From Gonapodya sp. JEL0774 (Eukaryota > Monoblepharomycota > Monoblepharidomycetes > Monoblepharidales > Gonapodyaceae), in NCBI GenBank assembly GCA_027604505.1, contig JADIIX010000012.1, positions 186,001 to 250,000 on the forward strand: a stretch of DNA of 64,000 nt, read 5' to 3'. The notes beneath the pieces are model-generated. The model was not told where the DNA came from. It saw only the letters and a list, made by a program, of their open reading frames with translations, and did no database searches. This document shows positions 49,924 through 62,443 of this stretch, in pieces. Every line of letters begins with the position of its first letter. The first letter of the stretch is position 1. Made by a program: the position numbers and the translations under genes.

Positions 49924-52900
49924 TCACTCCTCCTCCTCCTCCTCCTCGTCCTTACTCTCAGTATCAGCCATCATAGTGGCCGCCGGCCCCGCCGACTTGA
50001 ACCTAATCTTGAGCGCTCCTCCACGGGTCGCGGCACCTCCATCCATCGCAGTCGCCGGTTTCACCTTCTTGGGACGGCCCCTCTTCCGAGGTCCCTCGCT
50101 TTTCACTATCTCATCCGCCTCGCTGTTGTGCACGCTGCCTGCGTCGACCGACATGCCATCAGTCTCCTCACCATAGTCGTCTCCAAGGTCTTGCATTCTC
50201 CTTTTGCGATCTCCTCGGCCTCCCTTCTCTGCATCATCCTCCCTCCTCTTCCTCTTGCCCGCAGTGGTCACGCTCAACGAATCTTCAGTGCCGTCATCGT
50301 CACTCCCGTCCATATCATCGCTCTCGACGTCCGAGTCCTCCCATTGTCTGTTCGCCAGCTTGTCTTCGTTAAAGGTCACACCGTCACGGCGGCGGCGCCC
50401 ACGGCCAAACGAGAAAGGGTCGTCCCTCCGAACAACCTTGGGCTGATCCTTGCGGAAAATCTCGGGGACCTCTTCCAATTGCATCAACCTGGGCCTCGGT
50501 GACTGCCCCTGTGCACGCCACTCCTGCGCATCTCGAGCTGCGATGTCCACATCCATCCTCCGGAACATCTCCATCTCCTCCTCGTTTCGCGCGATTATCT
50601 CCAGAAGATCCTCATCCCGGGTCTCCTCCTCCTCAGCATCAATCCCATCATTCTCGTTCTCGTCCTCGCCTTCTCCACCCTCCCCACCACCAAGGAGAGA
50701 CCTCAGAAAAGCCTCTCGCTCCTCATTAGTCGACTTGTTATCAAACTTTCCCGCTTGGATGACCTTGCTGTCCATATCCAACTTGTACCGCGCCCTCTGG
50801 AGAATGTTCTCCTCGACTGAGCGTGCAGTCACCAAACGAAAGATCTTGACCTCCTTCGTCTGTCCAATACGATGTGCGCGGTCTTGCGCCTGGAGATCCT
50901 GGTGCGGATTCCTTTAGGGCGAAGAGACAAAGGACAAACGTACAAAACGTCAATATTTGAATTCCAAACCCTCATAATCCACTCCCGAACATACCAGTCT
51001 GAATCAAAAATGATAACTGTGTCCGCCACCTGCAGATTGAGCCCCAAACCGCCTGCCCTTGTCGACAATATAAAGAGCTTGTAGTCTGATCTGGGCGAAT
51101 TGAATTCCGCCATCATGTTCGCACGGTCCTCGTGTTTGGTGTGACCATCCAGGCGGAGGACGCCGATGCCACGGTAAGCGCAATACTCTACAAATACATC
51201 CATGACAAGGGTCTATTGAAAACGGTGAGCGAGATACGGCTCGCTGGTTAGGAATTGATCGAGTTCATGCACGATGCGAATCCATCCGCATACGAACCAT
51301 TTGGAAGAACATGAGCACCTTGTGCCCCGCCGCAAAGAACTTCGGCAGAATCCTATCCAACAACTCGAACTTCCCAGAAACCCTGTACAGCGACATGTTG
51401 TCCTGCATTCCGGGGTCGATCACGTCACGAACCTCGTGGAAGGCGAATGGATGGTTGCAGACTTTGCGTAAGTGCATCAGCGTGTTGCGGAGACCTTTAA
51501 CGCCAGAGCTAGCAGTTTGCGTGAGAGAAGGAAAGAAAAGGCAACATAAGGCTCCGTGCAAGCAACCCACCACTAGACTCCTCTCGGTACTTACGTCGAC
51601 TTCCCGGCGGTGCCCAACATCGGCAACACCCCGTGCTTTTTGATCTGATCATACAATCTCTGTTGCAATGCGCTGAACCCGCACTTGATGACCTTTTCGG
51701 TTTTTCCGGGCAACTGTGCCTCCACATCCTTCTTGAGACGGCGGAGGAGGAACGGACGGAGAACCTTATGAAGTCTCTTGATGATGAGCAGTTGTTCTTC
51801 CTCGTTGAGGGCGACATTGTCTTGGTTCACGCCCGCGACGGCTTGACCTTTGAAAGGACTAAAACGGGTACATACAAAAACATCAGAACAACGCGGATCA
51901 ATACCACTAAGCAACCAGACCCACCTGTTGAACCATTCATCGAACGTCTTCACAGAATCGAAAATCTTGGGGCAGATGAAATTGAGCAGGGACCACAACT
52001 CGGGCAGATTGTTTTGCAGTGGCGTGCCCGTGAGAATGAGACGGTACCGACTCGAATAGTGCGTAGTGAGGATTTGGACAAGCTTGGCTTCAGTGTTCTT
52101 CATGCGGTGACCCTCTGGTGTTGGTAAACGGTAGTGGTAGCACATGTAAGTGATCGAGCTCCAAACAACAGAGCATTGCCAGCCACCCGCCTCAAGTCTT
52201 CCCAAATAATCGCACGTCGCTCCAACTCACCATCAATGATCATGTACACCCATTTGATCCTACTCAACGCAGGTCTGTCCTTATCGTTGATAACAAACTG
52301 ATAGGTCGTGAGAAGCACATTGAAATCCCCCTTCTTGAGTTCCTGCTGGAGCGCCTTTCGCGCCAAAGGCGGGCCCTTGTACACAATTTTCGAGACGCTC
52401 GGCGCCCACTTTTCGAACTCCATCGACCAGTTGGTGAGGGTAGACAGAGGGACGATTACGAGGAACGGTCCCGCTTGGCGTTTACGTTCGACGAGATACG
52501 AGATAAGGGAGATGGTTTGGATGGTTTTGCCCAGACCTGAGGTGGGGAGAAGGATTTGGAAAGTGAATTCATGACCGAAGAGGAAGCCGAGAATCCCATG
52601 TACTCACCCATCTCATCAGCCAGGATGCCATTCAGCCTGTTATTGTACAGACTGACCATCCACTCCAGACCCTTAATCTGGTACTCTTTGAGATTACCAC
52701 CTTTGTTCATAATAGTCGGTTGCTCCGTGACGGGTTCCACAATACGGTGAGCCACAGCGTAATAGTCCAACTTGCCGGCTTTGCGACGACGAGCAGACTC
52801 CTCGGCTGCTCCAGCAAAATCGGTGGCAGGAACTTTGCCCTTTTCGTCGCTTTCCTCCTCGTCGTCGTCCGAGAAGAGTTGGGACTCGTCAATTTCGAGG

Positions 52901-54600
52901 GGCTCTCCCTCGCCGATGGCCTTTTGTTGGGCTAGGACTTGCGCCGAAAGGTTCTTGAGGAATGTAGAGGTTTGGTTGAGGATGGTGGTAATGCGAGTGT
53001 CCTTCGCGGATTCCACGAGTTTGAGGTAGGCTTCTTCGTCTGTATGATGGGAACAAGGACGGAGAGGAGTGTAAGGTGAGTTTATGGACGGACCAAATTG
53101 AGCAAATCGCGTCGCGAATTTGACATTCGGCGAATCAAATTCTCCATGGTACTTTTCCAAGACGGAATCCAGTGCATACGGACGCATAACCGACGCATAA
53201 CCGATGCAAGAACCTGTCGAGTCCTTCGAACCCCAAGATCAGAAGACACATGCAAACAAAAACGTACCATCCTCCCTCAAAGCCCTCAATCTCTCCTTAC
53301 TCAACCTCTCCACCTTTGCCTGTTCCTCTTTCTCGACCCTCGAATGCAACCTTACGATAGCCTGCCCCAACCTCTGAAGCCTCGCGTGCCGCTGCCTGTG
53401 CCAGCTCTTGACGACACCAGCCTGCTGCGCCGCCTGTTCGACGAACTCAAGCTGCCGGGCCTTGTCCTTGCGTTCACGCTCGACACGTTGCTGGCGCTCG
53501 AGCTTGTCTGTGGATCTGGCTTCGCGAACGGAGGGTTTCTTGGGTCGGCGGAAATAGGCCCGGTCGAGGGAGGCGAGAGGAAGTTGGGACGAACTGCGGG
53601 TGTGGGAGAGCAGAATGGTCTTGCGAAGTTCGCGTTGAAAGGGGAGTAGTTTGAGGGCCTTGAGTTCCGTGAGGACGCGGAGTTTGAGCGAGGATGCGCC
53701 ACCGTTGGCGTCAATTGCTGCGAGAGCAGAGGAGCCAACAGGATCACCTGCGATGTTGAGGGGTAATTTCTCGAGCTCGTGGATGCGCGCTTGGACACGG
53801 ACAGTGATTCGATGATCCCGCTCGCGAGCAAGTGTGGCGGGGTCCAGTGCGGTTGGGGCAATCGCAGGCACCAAGAGACGGTGAAAACGACCCGCGTGGT
53901 CAGCGTGAGAAATAGGGCGGGTGAGGAGAGCGTACGGGTTTGAGTCCTTGTTGATTCGATATGGTGAAGGGACGGGTGTGGCTGAGGCAGGGCCACCCGT
54001 GGTCGCCATTACAGATGTAGATGAAGACGACGCCGAGACGGCAGGAGTAGACGGGGCCACTTCGGGGGCATTTTGGGGTTGGGTTGAAAGCACGTCGCCG
54101 ACCCCGGAGCCCCCCAGAAAGGATTCAGAAGCGGGCGAGTGCGAAGTGGCGGGCCCGGCGTTCTGCGAGACTGGCTTGGAAGCGTCGGAGTTACCGTCAA
54201 TAGGGAGTCTTAATTCGATTTGGTATGGTTTGGGGTTTGAAAGGAGGTCGATTCCCAGTGATTTGAGGGGGAGAGGATGAATTTGGCAGCGGAGGCGAAA
54301 AAAAGAAGCAAAAGCGGCAAAATGTGGAAAGGTTAACAGCGGGCAAGGCGGAAGCGCGGAATGATTGGGAAGAGAATTGAAGCCGTCCAGGTGAAGCTGG
54401 GCAGCTGTGGGGTGCCAGAACAGGCACACCACAACCCCCCCCACCAACAGCAGGAGGCCATGAACGCACCCTCTGACAATGCGTCTGAACTCGAGAATCT
54501 GCTTGCGAAGAGTGTCTGCTTGCTCTCGGTTGAAAGGCGTTCCCACTCCGCCGCCTGTCGGGGGAAGCATCGAAGTCAAAGTGGTCATTGAGAGTTTCAT
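49924..54600 (-). CDS. SNF2/STH1-type ATP-dependent chromatin remodeler
   Basis: Motor of a SWI/SNF or RSC complex in the nucleus. Start taken at 54600 ([11 protein letters not shown]); the next Met, 54588, is also possible. N-terminal QLQ motif ([18 protein letters not shown]), then an HSA-like helical region ([19 protein letters not shown]) and coiled stretches. The helicase core is complete: [45 protein letters not shown] (DEGH box, split by an intron near 52250-52115), [60 protein letters not shown] SnAC-like region follows ([16 protein letters not shown]), then an AT-hook ([10 protein letters not shown]) and an acidic Glu-run end at 49924. The C-terminal bromodomain usual in Snf2, Sth1 and Brm is absent. 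Roughly ten introns. Confidence 0.92.
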
Positions 54601-55042
54601 ATTTGGGTGTGCGCAGAAATAGCTGGCCCAAAGTTTACTGTGGTCTCGCACGGACCACCTGGAGAAAATCGCATTTCTCGAGTTGGCCATTTCTGCGGTA
54701 TTTTGAAATTATTTGCTTGCTTGTCGCAAGTTTTAAAAATAAGAGTGCGCAAGCTGCATTGCTCAGACGGCCCACAGGAGACCAGGGGAAGCTGGTTGAA
54801 AGGGATTTCGGAGTTTGGGCTTACAAAATTAATCATCCCGAGGCCCATTTCACGTTTAAAAATATCGGAGTCCATATTCTTGGTCCATCAGTATCCTCGG
54901 TTGCAGTTGCCCAGTTCAGCGAACAAAGGGGAGCGGCGCCAGTATGACGTGTGAACATCCCAACTCGACTCGTTGAATCTACTCGCTAGAAGAGACACAG
55001 GAACGGCGACGGTTACACCCAAGCAGCGATAGATCTTCAATA
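54601..55042. promoter_or_regulatory. divergent intergenic region between SNF2 and GATA genes
   Basis: Head-to-head starts (54600 minus, 55043 plus) place both promoters in this 442-bp gap. No specific element could be supported. Confidence 0.35.
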
Positions 55043-57505
55043 ATGGATTCCCGACCCCCTCTTGCTCCCCCACGCCCGTCTCGTTCTTCCCCTTTTGAAG
55101 CACCCAAGCCTCGGCGTGCACACCCCGCTTACCACCGACGTCTTCCACCTCCGATAGCCCCAGTACCGACATGGCACTCCTATCAGACTGACCCATTTCT
55201 ATATTCGCTCTCCCCGCGCCCCCGTTCTCAGTCTCCTTCTGCGCGGTATGCACCTTACCCCGCTTATCCCTCCGCTTCGAGTCCCGGCCCCACTCCGATT
55301 CCAGCTCCCTCTACGCTCGCAGCTGAGACAGACTGGTTTCAACGCTCCAGCAATTCGGCCTCACCCTCCGGCTCCCAATCAGCTGGATCCGACTCGGCCA
55401 TCGCCATCTGCTTTGGTGGGTGGTACGATGCGACTCCATTGGGCTTGGGAGCCACCGAGGGGAAACAAAATGACTTGAGGAGTGTGAATCGAGATCGAGA
55501 GAATGATTTGGTGAGGGAAGCCGAGAGAAAAGCGGGGAGATCGACGGCGGAAGCAGTATCATCAGAGAGATCGGCACGAGCAGGTAGCCTCCACTGCATG
55601 GCATGCGGGAGATCTACAACTTTTCGTGTAAGTAGTGAGCAAAAGACCCTGTGAAAGGTCGTTCCCATTTTGGTGCCCAAGACATATTGGAGAGCTCGGG
55701 ACAGAAAGACGTCACTGATATCACGCTGGATCACCTGTACTGCACACGTCTGGTGCATGACGCCAATGAAACAACATGGCATAGATCTCAGACCACAACG
55801 TGAAGCACGTGCCGCATTTATGCGCTGCGTTTCGAAGCAGCCAGTCCCACCTCCCAAAAATATTCTCCACTCCAACACTCTACTCACATCTGCCTCCCCC
55901 CTTTCATACTACCACACATCTCGTTTACAGTGGCGCCCCTCCCTGTACCCTGGTCAACGTCTTTGCAGCAAATGCTACCGCAACACCACATCGACCCGAA
56001 ACACGACCGGAGTCGAGCAAGGGAAGGCCGTTCCGGCAGAAAGAGGGAGAAATTTTCCAAGAACCTCGCGACCAGCTGATGGAGGTGGAGGATCACAACG
56101 TGACGTTGAGATGACAAGATCGCGCTCAGCGTTGGAGTTCTCGGACTCTGGGAGTGGGTTTGGCGGTACTAGCGGAGCTACTGTACCCCCAAGTACTCAG
56201 AACATGGTACGTTACATGGTGCGGTGGGGATGGGTAGTGGTTGTCAGTTCCGTGTTCAACCCAACCGTTCTTGATCACCTGCACCGGCACTGTACTTTGT
56301 ACCCAGCCCCTCACTTCTCACAGCCATCACCCCTCTTTTGATCGTTTGTCTAGTTCCCAACCACTGGGACTGGTACCCGCTGCTGCGGAACAGGCAATAG
56401 AGACTGGGGAACGTAGTCGGGGCAGCCTGGATGTGGATCAGGGTCGGAACATCACCGAGAGGGAAGATAGATTCAAAAGTAAGGTGGGTGACGACCCTTT
56501 GTCTTCAGAGATCGGGTGGGGGGAGTCATTTGAAAGGAGCGGATTGAAATACCCCATTGAGGGTAGGGTGGGGAGAAGGACACACAAACAATCGCATACG
56601 GAGAGCAATGCCACGTCTTATTGATGAGTGTCTTACTCGGTTTGCTCGGTGGTTTGTCTGATGGAGTGGTGGGGGACAGACGATTTCTCAGATATATCAT
56701 CAAAGCCTACAGAGAGCTAAATATTGTGAGCTTGTTCTCCTCCCAGCTCAGTGCATGGTGTATAGCAAATGTTGCAAGAGAATTGTCGAACAAGGGGGAT
56801 TGGCTTGCCGCAATCACGACTGATTCGGTGGACGTGGCGTTGCAGGTGTTGTGGAACTCTGTTCAGACATGATAGAGCCCGCCATGGACGAACTTGACAC
56901 TCTAGTGACCCATAAGGCTCCATGTATTGTTTGCATCTCTGAGAAGTTGGACTCTAGTGATGATGGCAACGGATCGATCGATAATCTACGGGAATGAGGG
57001 GATATTCACTACACGATCTGAGGCAATGACATCACAGGAAATACGCGCTGTTTGTTCTGTTTTCTCAGTAGCGCTCTTTCCCTTGTTTACTCTCCAGGTC
57101 CTGCCCCAAAAACATGCCTCCCTCCCCGGATCCGAATCCCCCACGCCAACTCCTGTGTCCACACCAGAGCTGGAGAGAGGACTCCAAGATAAACACCAAG
57201 GCAATCGCGAACACGAAGGTGGTCCTGGAACTGAGCTTGCTCCTCTTTCGCAGTCGTGCTCCGACCAACCCATCACGCTGCCTCTCATTCTCGAGCGCCT
57301 TCTGGAGCTCGGTGTGCTCACATACCACCCCGAGCACCGTTCCGCGTCGCTGCTCTCGACTCCCGGACTGCAGGCTGGGGTTGAGGAGAAACTCGAGGAT
57401 GGTGTTAGCGGTGAAGGTGGCAACAAAGCTGAAATTGAGATGAAGGATCTTGAGGAGAGAGTGAGAGTAGCTGAGGAGAGAGTGAGAGGAAAGGTGGAGA
57501 GGTAG
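55043..57505 (+). CDS. GATA-type zinc-finger protein, upstream tandem copy
   Basis: Probable transcription regulator. ATG at 55043 begins a Pro/Ser-rich region (MDSRPPLAPPRPSRSSPF). The finger is split by a roughly 300-bp intron (55631 to about 55930): CMACGRSTTFR joins WRPSLYPGQRLCSKC, giving C-x2-C-x18-C-x2-C, the long-loop GATA form. It lacks the usual T-P-x-W and CNACG wording, so it is divergent. Later exons are Gly/Ser-rich, then SQPLGLVPAAAEQAIETG (about 56350-56480). A last exon after CTCCAG (57098) has LPLILERLLELGVLTYHPEH and a coiled end (DLEERVRVAEERVRG), stop 57503-57505. The joins between 56210 and 57098 are not resolved; the 3' exon is assigned by analogy to the downstream GATA gene. 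Confidence 0.6.
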
Positions 57506-57942
57506 TGTTGGGGACTAATCGGAGGTGTTGCCTTCAAGAGGATGCGGGTGAGACGTTGCTGAAGAGCGAGAATCGGGAAAGACTTGCTAGAGTAATAGTC
57601 AAGGACGGAGAATAATGAAAAAGCGAGGATCGTCTCCGTGGGGGCTCGGCAGTTGGAAGGGCAACTCAGCATCACTGGAGAAGATCGGTCGCTAGAGCGA
57701 ACGAAGAGACGGGTCGAGGCACCCCCAACCATGGACGGGGTTGAAAAGTATAATTTTGTCGATTTTCATTGCATAACTTCATTATAGAAAAGTCAAGGTG
57801 ACTCCGATCGTCTGTTGAGTTTGGATTCCACTTTCCTGTCAGAGCCCAGTTCAACAATTTTGCTGAACTCACCTCCACTCCTTCAACCGATCCACCATCG
57901 ACACTTCACCGCGCTCACCATTCACTATTAGATCCTGCCATC
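57506..57942. other. intergenic region between the two GATA genes
   Basis: About 440 bp separating two co-directional GATA genes; should hold the first gene's polyadenylation region and the second gene's promoter. No coding or repeat feature supported. Confidence 0.4.
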
Positions 57943-60242
57943 ATGCCCCATTCCGTGCCCGGGGAGAGGCCCGGATCGCCCGCAGAAGAACTTTCGATGT
58001 CTCCGGACGCCATAGCCGAGCTCGATCGACAGCTAGAGAACGAGATGGTCGATGGAGAGGAGGAAACAGGGACGAAAGAAGATGGACAGACAAATGGAGG
58101 GGGCTCATTGGTTGCGGCAAAGGCAGGACCAGATGGTGGAGGTGCGAAGGTTACGGAGAGCGGACATGTTGAGGCAGACAAGGACAAGTCGGCGGAAACA
58201 GAGGCCGAGCAAACGGTACTGGTGATGAAAAATCATTCAAAGGATGGAGAAGACAAGGAGGAAGCGGCTGGATCGTCCGCGAAGGACGACTCCAAGAAGA
58301 ATGGTCCGTTACCCAACTTCTCCGAAACACACCATGGGTCCAGACGCTGCACGTTCTGCGGCGCCACCTCTACACCAATGGTGAGGTGAAGCTTTTGAAA
58401 GAGTTGTGGACTCCAATACAGCGCTATCTAATTCCTATTGGATCGTGTTGCTTTGCTCTGTACTGGGATCTGAACTTCAATTCATGAATATCATGCTGCA
58501 ACAAACTTTATCGTTGCCGTTTTACCTGTTGATAGTGGCGATACGGGCCATTGGAGTTTACTGTGTTGTGCAACTCATGTGGGATGAAGTGAGTACCTTC
58601 GATCTCCAAATCCTCAATTAACTTCTCTGACCGACTCACAAACAACTCCTTTATGAAACACGTACTTTATGAAACATCTGAAACATCTTATCTGTTAATA
58701 TCCTTCAAAATTTTCCGGTATTTGCCGGCACAGATGGATGCGTGGACACATCCTCCAGCGTTATCCACACAAAACATACCGTCGAGACGTGAAGAAGCCT
58801 GCCACCTCCACCGAGACATCGGCACCTTTGGAAAGCAAAGCAAGTAACTTGAGATCGACCTCAGCTACCGTTGAGGCCGGATCAAGGAAGCGAGGAAGGG
58901 ACGAACTGGATCACAATTTGGAGGAGGCGGAAACGCGAGCCAACAAGGTAGCCAAGAAAGATTTGGAAGGAGTTGAAAGGGCGCCGACGTTCCCCATGCA
59001 GAAAGAGAGCAAAGATATCGAACGGGAGAAGGAGTCCAAGAAGGATGGGGACAGAAACCCCACATCATCCAGCAGAGCCGTCAACGGATCAAAAGCTGTT
59101 TCCCCTCCACCTGAAGAAGGGAGATCGCGACGGCAGCTGAAGACAGAGAACGCCCGGCGATCATCCGATGCTGGTGGAGTGGAGAAGGCGGTCGTAAAAT
59201 CAAAGGATGCCCTTAGGAAGGAGATCCCACCCCCGTTTCCTCTACCTCAGTCACAAAATCGAAATGTTAGAGTTCGGAGTCTCATGGGGGAAGGAAGAAT
59301 GGAAAAAACTCGGGAAGACGAGAAAGTAGACGGGAAGGGGAGCAGGATTGGCGCTGCTGAGAGAGAAAAGGACGAAGGAGAGTCGGGCAAGAAGGTTCGA
59401 AAAGTTGCGTGACGACGGGTGGTATGCATATCTGACATCTCGTGTTGTGTTGTCTTCACGTTTGTTTCAAGTCTTCTCGGCGTAGTCACCCTTCGACGGA
59501 AGTCCAACATGCAATACCCTCATCTGAGGGCTCTGCAAAGCCATCGTCTTCCCGTATAGTGCCAATTGACAAATCGCCCAATAAACTGGATGGGAATGTG
59601 AGTGCCCTTTCGCCCATGTAAAGATCCTGTGTAAGCTGATCGTTAACCGGACGAATTCACATGCAGCCCACTCCCACATTATTGCAGCCACTTCCGCCAC
59701 CAGCACCTCGTCCACGAAATAAAGGAACTCAAACGATCCAAACTGCAACCTTGGTGCCCATATCTCCATCACCTGGCCTTCCGAAAGGTGTCACTCTCGA
59801 GCACATCTTCTCCTGTCTCTTTCATTCGGGCGTGTTCTCGTATACGCCGTTGCCTGTACCAACTGTGCCGAAGCTCGTTCCACGCAGTCTGACCTCTCAC
59901 CTGCCTTTAAGCGATATCGCGAGGACGGAACGAATCGCACAAATCGAGGAACGTATGAAAGCGATCGAAGAATGGATTGCCCAGATGGAGAAGCGGGCTG
60001 AGGCTCGAATTGTGGACAAAACCATGACCGATGTTGTTTTCGCGGAACCAAGAAAACCGCCTTGTAAAGTACTACCCTCTCTGCAGGAATCAAAAAACTT
60101 GGTAGACGCAGACTTGGACCGCAAGATGTATGATTGCGATAGAGGTGATAGCGTGCCGGTTGGTGAAGGCGTGGTGGGGCAAGTGTTGGACGTAAAAGTA
60201 TGTTTGGGGTCGCCCGATACACCCATGTTGGAGGCTGCATAG
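57943..60242 (+). CDS. GATA-type zinc-finger transcription factor, downstream tandem copy
   Basis: Nuclear DNA-binding regulator. ATG at 57943 (MPHSVPGERPGSPAEE). An acidic N-terminus leads to the finger, split by an intron (58379 to about 58536): RRCTFCGATSTPM joins WRYGPLEFTVLCNSCGMK, a canonical TPxW and CNSCG finger with x18 loop. The next exon begins at 58733 (KWMRGHILQRYP) with a basic tail of the finger, then a long Lys/Glu/Arg-rich region. A donor at AAGAAG/GTTCGA (about 59394) joins SSRRSHPSTEVQHA, and another intron ends at CACATGCAG (59666), leading to PTPTLLQPLPPPAP, VTLEHIFSCLFHSGVFSYTP, a coiled segment (IAQIEERMKAIEEWIAQ) and stop at 60240-60242. Without the AAG/GTTCGA splice the protein would end at 59412. 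Confidence 0.8.
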
Positions 60243-60771
60243 TTATTAATGTCTTTTCGAGCATTTTATATACTTTATTGCGTTCGGTGAAGCGTTTATA
60301 TGGCGAATGAACAGACTGTGTACTATGGTGGTCCTTTCGGCTGAACAACACTGGATACGAGGGACGAAATGGCCTCCACTACGAGCTCGGGTTCCATCCG
60401 GTTCAGGTTCGTATGAAAATCTGAATATGCTTCTTACCATCTTTACCGTGAGAGAAGCTGGAGCTTCAGCTGTGCTGATCACCTGTGGTTCAGGGCCGCC
60501 GTACAAGCCTGAGTAAAATGCACCGGACGAACAATCATACTGTACAGGGATCATGGCTGCAGGCTGGAGATGTATCTCAGACTCGTTGAGGGCGGCGGCA
60601 ATCGCGTGTCAGAATCACAAAGGATTTCCTTGAGTCGTCTTTGGCGACACGCATTTTCAGGTTAAGGGAGTCTCGCGGAATTATTCATTTGGCAAAACAG
60701 AGCAGCAATTGCATGCCTCCAAGAGTTCAACGTACCTTTGCGGTTGCTTGCAAATGACCCTTCTCCCACAG
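60243..60771. other. intergenic region; may hide the first exon of the SEC22-like gene
   Basis: No gene recognised. The SEC22-like reading frame begins directly after an acceptor at 60771, so a short first exon with the start codon should lie in the 3' part of this stretch, but I could not place it with confidence. Confidence 0.35.
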
Positions 60772-62425
60772 TATCATATCTCGCCTTTCAGATGGACTGC
60801 CACTCACCGCATCAATGGATGCGGAGAAAGTAAGGGCATTCTGTTTCGTTCCGGTAAACATGGGTGATTGTAGCAATGAGCTTCGCGATCTTTACAAGGA
60901 CGAACTACAGATTGTCCAGCTCAAGAAGCTCTCAAAATCACTTGTACGGAAGATTGCTCTGGCAGCAACGAATTCCGCAGAAGCCAATGGCTCTATGCAT
61001 GGATCTTCTGTTCCTCCCGACATATGTTCCATCACCGCCGGAGAGTTCGTGTACCACTACTTCTGCACCCCGTTCTTTGACTTGTCAAGCGTGGAACCTT
61101 CCTACAACTCCCAAACTTACTCAACTTCCTCCTCGACATCTGCACTTTGCTATCTCGTTATTTGTGAACGAACTTACCCACGACTCCTTGCGTTTTCGTA
61201 CCTGCTGGAATTGGAGGGTGGATTCAATGAACAGGTTACTGAGATTGAAGTACTGACAGCGGTGCGACCTTACGCATTCATCAGATTTGGTTCGTATGTG
61301 GTAGAGTTATCGCTGTTCGGGGTCTTGAACTCAACGCCGATGTGACCTTTCTATATAGAAAATTTCATCCAAACAACCAAACGTCGATATCTTAACACCC
61401 GCTCTCTCCGAACTCAAGAAAACATCGCCTCCCTTAATTCTCGACTTCCCTCTGTGCCAACTCTTCGGGCAATTGATGTCTTCGGATCAGACTACATTCC
61501 TCCCTCCTCCAATGGTGGAGGTGGCACCATAATAGATTCGATCCAAGGGGCCTTGTCTTCCGGTGGTTTGAATGAAATTGGGCGTAAACTTGGCGAAGCT
61601 GGTGACGCTGTGAACGCAAATCTTGCAGCTGCTGTCGGTGGTGCCGTGGGTGGTGGTGCCGGTGTAACTGCTTATGAACCTCCGTTGCTGCTTGCATCAC
61701 ATTCAATGTGGTTGCGCACTATAATGGTGCTACTTGGAGTATCAGTGTGGTTTGTGGATCTGGTTTATGGTGGCCGAATGGTCATGGAAAGTGTAATGCG
61801 AGGGGGTGAAGGACCAGCTGTTCCTACGTTGCTGAAATGGTCAACGGTTCTGCTGTGGTTTATGTGCGCTCTCCCATTGTTTCAGGTGGGCTTTGCGACA
61901 CAAAGGCGCTTCTCTTCGGAGGTCTAGAGAAGTAACACCTCGCTCTTCCAGAGCATCCACCTCATCCAGCCATCATTCCTCCACCGAGGAGTTCTAAACT
62001 TGGTTTTGCCAACGCGTTTGCGTCTCCTGTTGCATACGGCGCTTTCTTCCCTGCAGTTGTTTGCCTATTTCACTACGCCCGGAGGTTCTCTTCAATGGAC
62101 TGACTCATCCTCGTTGGCGGTAGAAAACAACGACGTGATTCCAAATTCTTCTGACGCCATGAAAGATTCCGTGACCCAACACACATTGGAGCTATCATGG
62201 TGGCTCCTGGGGTGCAAGGTTATATTCTGCGCCTTGACGTTTGCAGCGGTTTTGACAAATTCACGTTATCGGCCTGGGGCTCCAAAGCATGCCACTCAAG
62301 GGGACGGTATTTTGGGAAATGAGCGTACAACTGGCGCACCCAAGGGTGGACGAAAGGACAGCAATGGGACTCCGCAAGGGTGGCTGCGGGGTGCCATGGG
62401 AAAGGCCCGAGGTCACAAAGACTAG
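60772..62425 (+). CDS. SEC22A/C-like longin-domain multi-pass membrane protein
   Basis: Likely ER-Golgi trafficking protein. The frame opens after a CCCACAG acceptor with IISRLSDGLPLTASMDAEK, the longin start of SEC22 proteins; the initiating exon is not resolved. A 51-bp intron joins LRDLYKDELQIVQLKKLS. Further longin motifs: CYLVICERTYPRLLAFSYL and RPYAFIRF/ENFIQTTKRRYLNTRS, the last crossing an intron with acceptor TATATAG near 61359. Instead of a SNARE coiled-coil the C-terminus has several hydrophobic helices (WLRTIMVLLGVSVWFVDLVY; LLKWSTVLLWFMCALPLFQ/LFAYF; LSWWLLGCKVIFCALTFAAV), which is the SEC22A/C rather than SEC22B layout. The 3' intron (61886 to about 62059) is longer than most. 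Stop 62423-62425. Confidence 0.75.
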
Positions 62426-62443
62426 AACTACTCAGTTCATACA

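Noticed and set aside
49925-49950. CTC trinucleotide run as a microsatellite locus
   Set aside because: It encodes the acidic Glu-run at the C-terminus of the SNF2 protein and needs no separate explanation.
59400-60242. A separate gene downstream of the GATA factor (from about 59661)
   Set aside because: A donor at AAGAAG/GTTCGA and later splice sites join it in phase to the GATA gene, and the upstream paralog ends with a similar block.
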